Assembly: GCA_001603505.1 (NCBI GenBank)
Contig: LUZC01000036.1
Coordinates: forward strand, 1 to 64,000
DNA length: 64,000 nucleotides
DNA from: Bacteroidales bacterium Bact_11
GTDB taxonomy: Bacteria > Bacteroidota > Bacteroidia > Bacteroidales > UBA932
Direction: 5' to 3'
In this document: positions 1-7,498 of the stretch, piece after piece
Numbering within the stretch: the first letter of the stretch is position 1
How the letters are laid out: the number at the start of each line of letters is the position of its first letter
The notes under the pieces: model-generated
Seen by the model: the letters and a program-made list of their open reading frames with translations, nothing else
What the model was told of the DNA's origin: nothing
The model's database searches: none
Position numbers and translations under genes: made by a program

Positions 1-1826
1 CGCAGCATCTTGTCGGCAAGTTTGCGCTCCCGTTCGATATAGCCTTCATACTTGATCCGGATTTCGGCCGCATCACGCACTTCCTGCTCGTCGACAACGA
101 CCTCCTGCCGTTCTCGCCCATCCCATGGCGTAAAGGCGATCTCGGCTTGCTCGGCTTGTGCATTTTGGTGCGGGTGGGTTGCTGTTCCGGAAACCATGCC
201 ACCCTCTTGCGCTTGTTCCCACAAGCCGTCGATTGTTCCACGTGGAACGTTTGCAAGTAACCCATCCAAAGAAACACCGGGGCGAACTAACAAATCAGAG
301 GCTTTATGGGTTGTTTCGATGGGCGTTGACTCCACCGAAAGCAAATAATCATTGACTTCCTCTGGCTTGAGCGAAGTCTCACGAAGCGTCCGGTCGAGCG
401 CTTCAACCTTCTCGTACTTCTCTTGAAACACCTTCCAGCGGAAATCCGAAACCAGACCCAAATCCCTTCCCAGGGGCGTGAGACGGAGGTCTGCGTCGTC
501 TTGACGGAGCAAAATCCGATATTCCGCACGAGAGGTAAACATCCGATAAGGCTCGTCAACGCCTTTCGTAATCAAATCGTCGATCAGCACACCAATATAA
601 GCCTCATCGCGTTTCAGGATAAGCGGCTCGCGACCAGAGAGCTTTAAATGCGCGTTGATGCCCGCCATCAGACCCTGGGCAGCCGCCTCCTCATATCCTG
701 TAGTTCCGTTCACCTGGCCTGCCAGATACAACCCGGGAACAACGCGGGATTCAAGTGTGGCATGCAAATCGGTCGGATCGAAATAATCGTATTCAACCGC
801 ATAGGCAGGACGGAAGATCGTCACATTCTCGAGACCCTCGATAGCATGGAGAGCCTCCATTTGCGTCTCAAGCGGGAGCGACGAGGAGAAACCCTGCAGA
901 TAATACTCATGCGTATTCCAACCCTCCGGCTCGAGGAACAACTGGTGTGAATCCTTCCCGGCAAACGTGCGAAGCTTGTCTTCGATCGAAGGGCAATAGC
1001 GCGGGCCGATGCCGTGGATCCGGCCGGTGAAAAGCGGCGACCGGTCGAAGCCGGTGCGGAGAATATCGTGAACCCGCGAGTTGGTGTGCACCAGGTAGCA
1101 GCATCGTTGCGCTCTCCCCTGCTGGATCGCCGTCGGAACCGGCAGGAATGAAAAACGGGCAGGATCGGCATCGCCGGGCTGCTGTTGCAACCGGGACAGA
1201 TCGACCGAGCGGACATCGATCCGGGGCGGGGTTCCCGTTTTCATCCGGCCGACCTTGAGTCCCGCTTCGCCCAAAAGTCGAGAAAGACCCTTAGACGGAA
1301 GTTCGCCGAGGCGCCCGCCTTCCGACATGGACAGACCCACGAAAAGCAGACCTTCGAGGAAAGTGCCGGCCGTCAGAATCACCGATTTGGCGCCAAATTC
1401 GGCGCCCATCGCCAAACGGACCCCTGAAATTTTCGATTCTCGGAGCGTTATCTCCGTCACAGAATCTTGCCAAATGTCTAAGTTACAGGTATTTTCGAGG
1501 ATATACCGCCAGTTCAGCGAAAAGTTCAATTTATCGCATTGCGCGCGCGGACTCCACATTGCCGGACCCTTCGAACGGTTGAGCATCCGGAACTGGATGG
1601 TCGAAGCGTCGGTCACAAGACCTGAGCATCCGCCGAGCGCATCGATCTCGCGGACCAGCTGCCCTTTGGCAATGCCGCCCATTGCCGGATTGCACGACAT
1701 CTGCGCGATCTTGTTCATGTCCTGCGTTACCAGCAGGACACGCGAGCCTAGCCGCGCGGCGGCAACCGCCGCCTCACATCCGGCATGGCCGGCACCCACC
1801 ACGATGATGTCGTATTCGGCGACCAT
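1..1826 (-). CDS. mnmG: tRNA uridine-5-carboxymethylaminomethyl(34) synthesis enzyme MnmG (GidA), C-terminus runs off the left edge
   Basis: Minus-strand frame open from ATG at 1826 to base 1 (absent from the ORF track because it has no stop in the window). N-term [30 protein letters not shown], then [25 protein letters not shown], and C-term [17 protein letters not shown] are typical of MnmG. Confidence 0.95.
   Translation of the reverse strand, partial: MVAEYDIIVVGAGHAGCEAAVAAARLGSRVLLVTQDMNKIAQMSCNPAMGGIAKGQLVREIDALGGCSGLVTDASTIQFRMLNRSKGPAMWSPRAQCDKLNFSLNWRYILENTCNLDIWQDSVTEITLRESKISGVRLAMGAEFGAKSVILTAGTFLEGLLFVGLSMSEGGRLGELPSKGLSRLLGEAGLKVGRMKTGTPPRIDVRSVDLSRLQQQPGDADPARFSFLPVPTAIQQGRAQRCCYLVHTNSRVHDILRTGFDRSPLFTGRIHGIGPRYCPSIEDKLRTFAGKDSHQLFLEPEGWNTHEYYLQGFSSSLPLETQMEALHAIEGLENVTIFRPAYAVEYDYFDPTDLHATLESRVVPGLYLAGQVNGTTGYEEAAAQGLMAGINAHLKLSGREPLILKRDEAYIGVLIDDLITKGVDEPYRMFTSRAEYRILLRQDDADLRLTPLGRDLGLVSDFRWKVFQEKYEKVEALDRTLRETSLKPEEVNDYLLSVESTPIETTHKASDLLVRPGVSLDGLLANVPRGTIDGLWEQAQEGGMVSGTATHPHQNAQAEQAEIAFTPWDGRERQEVVVDEQEVRDAAEIRIKYEGYIERERKLADKML
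166..196. repeat. 31-nt motif copy A (TGGTGCGGGTGGGTTGCTGTTCCGGAAACCA) inside a lineage-specific in-frame insert of mnmG
   Basis: Gapless 26/31 match to 4208-4238; flanked by a 9-bp inverted repeat CGGCTTGTG (152-160) / CACAAGCCG (220-228). Confidence 0.6.
234..249. promoter_or_regulatory. parS-like ParB-binding site (tGTTCCACGTGGAACg) within mnmG
   Basis: Perfect 14-bp palindrome GTTCCACGTGGAAC at 235-248, matching the widely conserved bacterial parS consensus TGTTYCACGTGRAACA. Confidence 0.75.
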
Positions 1827-1829
1827 CTC

Positions 1830-2285
1830 CTAAGCCTCGAGCAGCAGCATGTCGCAATACAGAGACAGGGCTCGGTTCTCCGCCGCACGCATCCGCTTCT
1901 GGTGCCAGGGATCGCAATCGTCGTAACCCATCAGATGCAGCAGGCCATGCACGATCACGCGCAGCAGCTCCCGGTCGAAACCCTCGCCGTACACATCGCC
2001 GTTGGCCCGCACCGTGTCGATGCTGATGTAGATGTCGGCGCTCACACCCTTTCGGCCTGTTTCCAGCAGGAAGTCGTCGGAGTTGTCGAAAGTGATGATG
2101 TCGGTCTCATAGTCATGGCCCAGGAACTGCCGGTTGATTTCGAGCAGGTAAGGATCGGAACAAAAGATGTAGTTCAGCTCGCCGACGGCATATCCCCTGC
2201 CCTTTGCGACCTCACGTAACCATTTACTGATCAACCTTTTCCCTTTCAAAGAGAATCTTGTATCTTCTGTGAAATACCGAATCAT
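1830..2285 (-). CDS. ybeY: rRNA maturation RNase YbeY
   Basis: MIRYFTEDTRFSLKGKRL...HDYETDIITFDNSDD...VIVHGLLHLMGYDD (HGxxHLxGYDH-type motif). The tracked ORF starts upstream at 2327; the start at 2285 is preferred. Confidence 0.93.
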   Translation of the reverse strand: MIRYFTEDTRFSLKGKRLISKWLREVAKGRGYAVGELNYIFCSDPYLLEINRQFLGHDYETDIITFDNSDDFLLETGRKGVSADIYISIDTVRANGDVYGEGFDRELLRVIVHGLLHLMGYDDCDPWHQKRMRAAENRALSLYCDMLLLEA

Positions 2286-2352
2286 AAAAATTTGTACATT
2301 TGCAGATTGCAATAGCAAAATTAACACAAAAACTACTCAAACAAATAAAATT

Positions 2353-3300
2353 ATGTCTAAAGTAACAGTCATCGGCGCCGGCAACGTGGGCGCTACCTGT
2401 GCAAACGCCATTGCACACATGAAGATCTGCTCGGAACTCGTTCTTCTCGACATCAAAGAAGGTCTCTCCGAGGGTAAGGCTATCGATATGATGCAGACTG
2501 CCAAGATGTATGGTTTCGACACCCGCATCAAAGGCGTCACCAACAACTACGCCGCCACCCGCAATTCCGACGTGATCATCATTACCTCGGGTATCCCCCG
2601 CAAGCCGGGCATGACCCGCGAGGAACTCATCGGCGTCAATGCCGGTATCGTCAATGGCGTGGTTTCCAATGCTTTGAAATATTCTCCGAAAGCCATCTTC
2701 ATCATCATCTCCAACCCGATGGATACGATGACCTACCTCACCCTCAAGGCCACCGGCCTGCCGAAGAACCGCGTGATCGGCATGGGCGGCCAGCTCGACA
2801 GCAGCCGTTTCTGCTTCTACCTGAGCCAGGCCCTCAAGGCTGCTCCGAGCGATGTGGAAGGCATCGTGATCGGCGGCCACGGCGACACCACCATGATTCC
2901 GCTCATCAGCAAGGCTACCTACAAGAGCGTGCCCGTGACCAAGCTCCTCACCCGCCCCGCTGCCCAGAAGGTCGTGGCCGCCACGATGGTCGGCGGTGCC
3001 ACCCTCACCAAGCTCCTCGGCACCTCCGCATGGTATGCACCGGGCGCTTCCTGCGCCGCCATGGTCAAATCCATCCTGCTCGACGAGAAGAAAGTGTTCC
3101 CTTGCTGCTGCTATCTCGAAGGCGAATATGGCCAGGAAGACGTCTGCATCGGCGTTCCCGCCGTCATCGGCAAACGTGGCTGCGTGAAGGTTCTCCAGTA
3201 CGAACTGACCGCCGAAGAGAAGGCCGCTTTCGACAAGAGTGCCGCAGCCGTAAAGAATGTTAATAACGTGCTTTACGAGAGCAAGATTTTATCTCGTTAA
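2353..3300 (+). CDS. mdh: malate dehydrogenase
   Basis: MSKVTVIGAGNVGATCANAIAH... GIPRKPGMTREELIGVNAGIV... GMGGQLDSSRF... GGHGDTTMIP. The start at 2353 removes a spurious 28-aa N-terminal extension. Confidence 0.95.
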   Translation: MSKVTVIGAGNVGATCANAIAHMKICSELVLLDIKEGLSEGKAIDMMQTAKMYGFDTRIKGVTNNYAATRNSDVIIITSGIPRKPGMTREELIGVNAGIVNGVVSNALKYSPKAIFIIISNPMDTMTYLTLKATGLPKNRVIGMGGQLDSSRFCFYLSQALKAAPSDVEGIVIGGHGDTTMIPLISKATYKSVPVTKLLTRPAAQKVVAATMVGGATLTKLLGTSAWYAPGASCAAMVKSILLDEKKVFPCCCYLEGEYGQEDVCIGVPAVIGKRGCVKVLQYELTAEEKAAFDKSAAAVKNVNNVLYESKILSR

Positions 3301-3450
3301 CATTCAGCCGATTAGCGTTTTCTTCAGGAAAGTTGTCAACAATTTTTATGAAGAAAAATTGGATTTTATGATTTTTTCTTCTTAATTTTGGGTACTCTAG
3401 CACATGGAATGGTGCGAAAGTTGAAATGAAACAATAAAAAACGCAACGAT

Positions 3451-4143
3451 ATGGAAAGTAAAATTTCTCCCAAAGCTGACTTGACCAAGAAGAACGGCCT
3501 GTTCCTCGAGATCGGTTTGATTGCCGCCCTTGGCATCTGCCTGCTCGCTTTCGAATGGTCGTCTTCCGATAAGGTCGAGACGATGGACCTCACCGCCCAG
3601 ACGGTGGCCATCGAAGAAGAAGAGATCATCAACACGCAGGAACAGATTGAGACTCCTCCGGAGATGCCCAAGATTCCTGTCCTCTCCGACATCATCGACA
3701 TTGTGGACGATGATATCCAGGTCAACGACGACCTCTTCATCGACATGGAGGACAATGCGAACCTCGGTGTCGAGATCATGGACTACCATGCGGCCGTCGA
3801 AGAAGAAGAAGTTGAGGAAGAAGCCATCCCGTTCGCGTTGGTGGAGGAGAAGCCCAAATTCCAGGGCGGCGATGCCAACACGTTCTCCGCTTGGGTCAAC
3901 AAGAATCTGCAGTATCCTGAAATCGCAAAGGAAAACGGCGTGCAGGGCCGCGTGACGCTTCAGTTCACGGTCAACACCGACGGTTCCGTGAGCGATGTGA
4001 AGGTGCTCCGTGGCGTTGACTCCTCGCTCGACAAAGAGGCTGTGCGCATTGTTTCGATGTCCCCGAAGTGGACGCCGGGCAAGCAGCGTGAACGGCCGGT
4101 GAAGGTGGTCTACAACTTCCCTGTGGTCTTCCAGCTCCGCTAA
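3451..4143 (+). CDS. TonB-family energy transducer protein
   Basis: Single N-terminal TM segment, acidic linker, C-terminal TonB domain (FQGGDANTFSAWVNKNLQYPEIAKENGVQGRVTLQFTVNTDGSVSDVKVLRGVDSSLDKEAVRIVSMSPKWTPGKQRERPVKVVYNFPVVFQ). Confidence 0.92.
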   Translation: MESKISPKADLTKKNGLFLEIGLIAALGICLLAFEWSSSDKVETMDLTAQTVAIEEEEIINTQEQIETPPEMPKIPVLSDIIDIVDDDIQVNDDLFIDMEDNANLGVEIMDYHAAVEEEEVEEEAIPFALVEEKPKFQGGDANTFSAWVNKNLQYPEIAKENGVQGRVTLQFTVNTDGSVSDVKVLRGVDSSLDKEAVRIVSMSPKWTPGKQRERPVKVVYNFPVVFQLR

Positions 4144-4162
4144 TCAAGGGCTTTTACACCTG

Positions 4163-4194
4163 AAAGGCTGTCCCAAACGGACAGCCTTTTTTTT
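4163..4194 (+). terminator. Rho-independent terminator after the tonB-family gene
   Basis: AAAGGCTGTCC-caaac-GGACAGCCTTTTTTTTT hairpin plus U tract. Confidence 0.85.
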
Positions 4195-4253
4195 GCTTAC
4201 GCAACACTGGCGCGGGTGGGTGGTTGTTCCCGGAACCAGCGTAAGCAAAAAAA
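4188..4253. repeat. Large inverted repeat between convergent genes, with a loop carrying 31-nt motif copy B (4208-4238)
   Basis: TTTTTTTGCTTACGC (4188-4202) / GCGTAAGCAAAAAAA (4239-4253), a perfect 15-bp stem. Loop contains TGGCGCGGGTGGGTGGTTGTTCCCGGAACCA. Confidence 0.8.
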
Positions 4254-5396
4254 TTACAAAATCGGATGCTGCATCGCTTCCAGGACGGAAGGGATGGGGA
4301 GGGCGGGGACGAAGAGGCCGTCGCGGCCTGTCATGTCGGTCGCCATAAACAGCGAATTCCAAAGCGCCTCGGCCGTCGCCTCGATCGTCGCCTCGAACAG
4401 CGGGCTCATATCGTCGTTGTGCAACAGCGTCGGATAATACCGCGCCGTGCTTTCGTCGATCAGATTCTCCTTGTTTACGCTCACAGCTATCACATAGTCG
4501 CCGCTGCCGTTCGAAGCAATGCCGCCTGTCTTTGCCAGACCCATCATCGCGCGCTTTGCCAGGCGTTCCAGATTACGTGCATCCAGCGGAGCGTCGGTAA
4601 ACACCACCATCATGCAGGAGCCGTCGGGCGACATCAGATAATCGGGATTCTCCACGCTCTTGCGGAAACTGTACTGTCCCAGCCGCTGGCCTACGGGAAC
4701 GCCGTCAACCTCCAGGATACCGCCGTAATTCGACTGAACCAACACACCCACCGTGTAGCCGCCGAGATCTTCCGGCAACACGCGCGACGAAGTGCCGATT
4801 CCGCCTTTCCAGCCAAAGCAGATAGTTCCTGTGCCGGCACCCACACAACCTTCTTCCACCGGGCCACTCTTGGCGCTCAGGATAGCCTTCACCACATCGT
4901 CGGCCTTCACGTGGCGGCCGCGGATGTCATTGAGCTGTCCGTCGTTGGTTTCGCCCACGACGGCATTGACGCTGCGCACTTTCTCGTTGCCCACCTGGTT
5001 GAGCGTGTAAGAGAGGACGCCCTCGATACCTTGTGCCACCGACAGCGTGTTGGTCAGCACGATGGGCGTCTCGATGTTGCCCAGTTCCTTCACCTGCGTC
5101 ACGCCGGCGAGTTTGCCGAAACCATTGCCCACATAGATGGCGGCAGGGCATTTCTTGCGAAAGACATTGCCGTCGTGCGGCACGATGGCGGTGACGCCCG
5201 TGCGGATATCGTTGCCTTCGATGATGGTGACCTGGCCGACTTTCACGCCCGGAACGTCGGTAATGGCGTTGTAGGCACCCGGCTTGAAAACACCCGGCGT
5301 AATGCCGAAATCGCGGATGCGGCCGCGCCCTTCCGGCTGCGCAAGGGCAGCCAGCGCAAGCGTCAGCAATATGACAGAAGCGAAGAATCTTTTCAT
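4254..5396 (-). CDS. P1 family (DmpA-like, S58) peptidase, secreted
   Basis: Signal peptide MKRFFASVILLTLALAALAQ, then RIRDFGITPGVFKPGAYNAITDVPGVKVGQVTI...TGVTAIVPH...GNGFGKLAGVTQVKELGNIETPIVLTNTLSV, typical of the DmpA/P1 family. Confidence 0.9.
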   Translation of the reverse strand: MKRFFASVILLTLALAALAQPEGRGRIRDFGITPGVFKPGAYNAITDVPGVKVGQVTIIEGNDIRTGVTAIVPHDGNVFRKKCPAAIYVGNGFGKLAGVTQVKELGNIETPIVLTNTLSVAQGIEGVLSYTLNQVGNEKVRSVNAVVGETNDGQLNDIRGRHVKADDVVKAILSAKSGPVEEGCVGAGTGTICFGWKGGIGTSSRVLPEDLGGYTVGVLVQSNYGGILEVDGVPVGQRLGQYSFRKSVENPDYLMSPDGSCMMVVFTDAPLDARNLERLAKRAMMGLAKTGGIASNGSGDYVIAVSVNKENLIDESTARYYPTLLHNDDMSPLFEATIEATAEALWNSLFMATDMTGRDGLFVPALPIPSVLEAMQHPIL

Positions 5397-5424
5397 GGCA
5401 ATAGATTTTCTACAAATATAATCG

Positions 5425-5432
5425 TATTTTTG
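5425..5432 (+). promoter_or_regulatory. Bacteroidetes -7 element (TATTTTTG) upstream of hflX
   Basis: Matches TAnnTTTG in the hflX/peptidase divergent intergenic region; no clear -33 TTTG assigned. Confidence 0.45.
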
Positions 5433-5439
5433 CAAAAAT

Positions 5440-5468
5440 GAGACCCCCGGTCAGGTCGGGGGCGACGA
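5440..5468. repeat. REP-like palindrome (GAGACCCCCGGTCAGGTCGGGGGCGACGA) in the predicted hflX 5' UTR
   Basis: 24/29 identity to 15854-15882, all differences transitions; self-complementary CCCCCG/CGGGGG stem. Confidence 0.65.
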
Positions 5469-5471
5469 GAG

Positions 5472-6689
5472 ATGTACGAAACAGTAGACAACAGCATCGT
5501 GACCGCGGTCTTTGTGGCGCTGATCACGCAGCAGCAGGACGAAGCCCAGGTCAACGAATACCTCGACGAATTGCAGTTCCTTGCCCTGACCGCCGGGGTG
5601 GAAGGGGAGAAGCGCTTCACCCAGCGGCTCGACCATCCCAATCCGCGCACTTATATCGGAACCGGCAAACTCCAGGAAATCAAGGAATATGTGCGGGCCA
5701 ACGAGATTGACTACGTGTTGTTCGACGACGAACTTTCTCCCTCCCAGATGCGCAACGTAGAGCGCGAGATCAACGAACACTGGCCCGACCACCATTGCAG
5801 CGTGGTCGACCGTACCGGCCTGATTCTCGACATCTTCGCCGACCGTGCACAGACCGCCTACGCCAAGACGCAGGTGGAACTGGCGCAGTACCAGTATCTG
5901 TATCCGCGCCTGACGGGCATGTGGACGCACCTCGAACGGCAGCGCGGCGGCAAGGGCGGCCTCAACATGCGTGGTCCGGGCGAAAGCCAGCTCGAGACCG
6001 ACCGGCGCATCGTGCTGGAAAAAATCACACGGCTCAAGGATCAGCTCAAGAAAATCGACCGGCAGATGGCCTCTCAGCGCTCCAACCGCGGGCAAATGGT
6101 CAGAATCTCGCTCGTGGGCTACACCAACGTAGGAAAAAGCACCATCATGAACCTGCTGGCCAAGAGCGATGTGTTTGCCGAAAACAAGTTGTTCGCCACA
6201 CTCGATACTACCGTACGAAAAGTCGTGATCGAAAACGTGCCTTTCCTGCTGAGCGACACCGTGGGATTCATCCGCAAACTGCCCACGCAGCTGGTGGAAT
6301 CGTTCAAGAGCACCCTCGATGAGGTGCGGGAAGCCGACATCCTGATGCATGTTGTGGACATTTCGCACCCGCGTTTCGAAGACCAGATCCGCGTGGTCAA
6401 CCAGACACTCAAAGAAATCGGGGCGCAGGACAAGCCCGTGTATATGGTGTTCAACAAGATCGACGCATACCAATACGAGCCCTACGACGAGTTCTCGCTG
6501 CAGGAGCGAACGCTGAAGAACTACACGCTCGACGAACTCAAGAACACGTGGATCTCACGCGAGCACACGCCGTGCATCTTCCTGTCGGCGCTGGAGAAGA
6601 CGGGCGTCGACAAACTCCGGAGCGACCTCTACAAGATGGTGGCGGAAATCCACGCCGGCCGTTATCCGTTCAACAATTTCTTGTGGTAA
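5472..6689 (+). CDS. hflX: GTPase HflX
   Basis: NPRTYIGTGKLQEIKEYV...DELSPSQMRNVE...DRTGLILDIFADRAQTAYAKTQVELAQ...GPGESQLETDRR...SLVGYTNVGKSTIMN. Confidence 0.97.
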   Translation: MYETVDNSIVTAVFVALITQQQDEAQVNEYLDELQFLALTAGVEGEKRFTQRLDHPNPRTYIGTGKLQEIKEYVRANEIDYVLFDDELSPSQMRNVEREINEHWPDHHCSVVDRTGLILDIFADRAQTAYAKTQVELAQYQYLYPRLTGMWTHLERQRGGKGGLNMRGPGESQLETDRRIVLEKITRLKDQLKKIDRQMASQRSNRGQMVRISLVGYTNVGKSTIMNLLAKSDVFAENKLFATLDTTVRKVVIENVPFLLSDTVGFIRKLPTQLVESFKSTLDEVREADILMHVVDISHPRFEDQIRVVNQTLKEIGAQDKPVYMVFNKIDAYQYEPYDEFSLQERTLKNYTLDELKNTWISREHTPCIFLSALEKTGVDKLRSDLYKMVAEIHAGRYPFNNFLW

Positions 6690-7497
6690 AAGCGTCGAGC
6701 GCTTCCACAAACGCTTCCTGATTCTCGATAAACGGATTGTGTCCCGTCTCGGGGATAAGCCGCATCCATACCTTCGGGAATCCTTCCTTCAGTTTCATGG
6801 CCAGTTCCATCGGCAGGAATGCGTCGTGGTCGCCGTGGATGATACCCAGCGGCACGGGCGGCTGCGCCATCACGTCCTGCAGGTCGTCGCGCCGACGCAA
6901 TCCTTCGATTGAAGCCACAATGCCCTCGGGGTCGTGTGTCTCGCAGAGTTCCACTGTCTCACGGATCTTCTCGTCGCAGTGGCGCAGATTCTCCTCGAAG
7001 TACATCTTGGGAATCGACACCTGAGCCAGCGTGTAAAGCTTCCCTGAACGGATGATATCCTTTTCACGCTCGCGGTCGGCGGCTTTTTCGGGCGCGTCAG
7101 GGTAGGGATGAGATGGAATCAGCAGCGCCGCTTCGGCCACTTCCGGATGGTCGCGCAGCGTCTGGAGCGTGACATATCCTCCCATGGAATGGCCCACCAG
7201 CACGGCTTTCTCCACGCCGCATTTCTGCAGCACGCCTGCCACCACGTCGGCGCAGAAGGAGAGGGTGTTGACGCGCTCTCCGGAGGCGTCTGCCGGGGCG
7301 GAATCGGTGAGGCCGTGACCCGGCAGGTCGAGCGTGATGATGCGGTAGCGGCCCTTGAGCGCATCGATGAGCTCGTTGAAGACGTACATCGTCTCGAGGT
7401 ACCCGTGCAGCAGCACCAAACAGGGGCCGGAGGAACCCTCGTCTTTCGTATCCCACACGTGGACGCTGACGCCCGAAGCAATCGTAAAGAATTCCAT
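6670..7497 (-). CDS. alpha/beta hydrolase
   Basis: LVLLHGYLETMYVFNELID...LDLPGHGLTD...VLVGHSMGGYVTLQ...ETGHNPFIENQEAF. Overlaps the hflX 3' end convergently by 20 bp. Confidence 0.92.
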   Translation of the reverse strand: MEFFTIASGVSVHVWDTKDEGSSGPCLVLLHGYLETMYVFNELIDALKGRYRIITLDLPGHGLTDSAPADASGERVNTLSFCADVVAGVLQKCGVEKAVLVGHSMGGYVTLQTLRDHPEVAEAALLIPSHPYPDAPEKAADREREKDIIRSGKLYTLAQVSIPKMYFEENLRHCDEKIRETVELCETHDPEGIVASIEGLRRRDDLQDVMAQPPVPLGIIHGDHDAFLPMELAMKLKEGFPKVWMRLIPETGHNPFIENQEAFVEALDAFTTRNC

Positions 7498-7498
7498 A

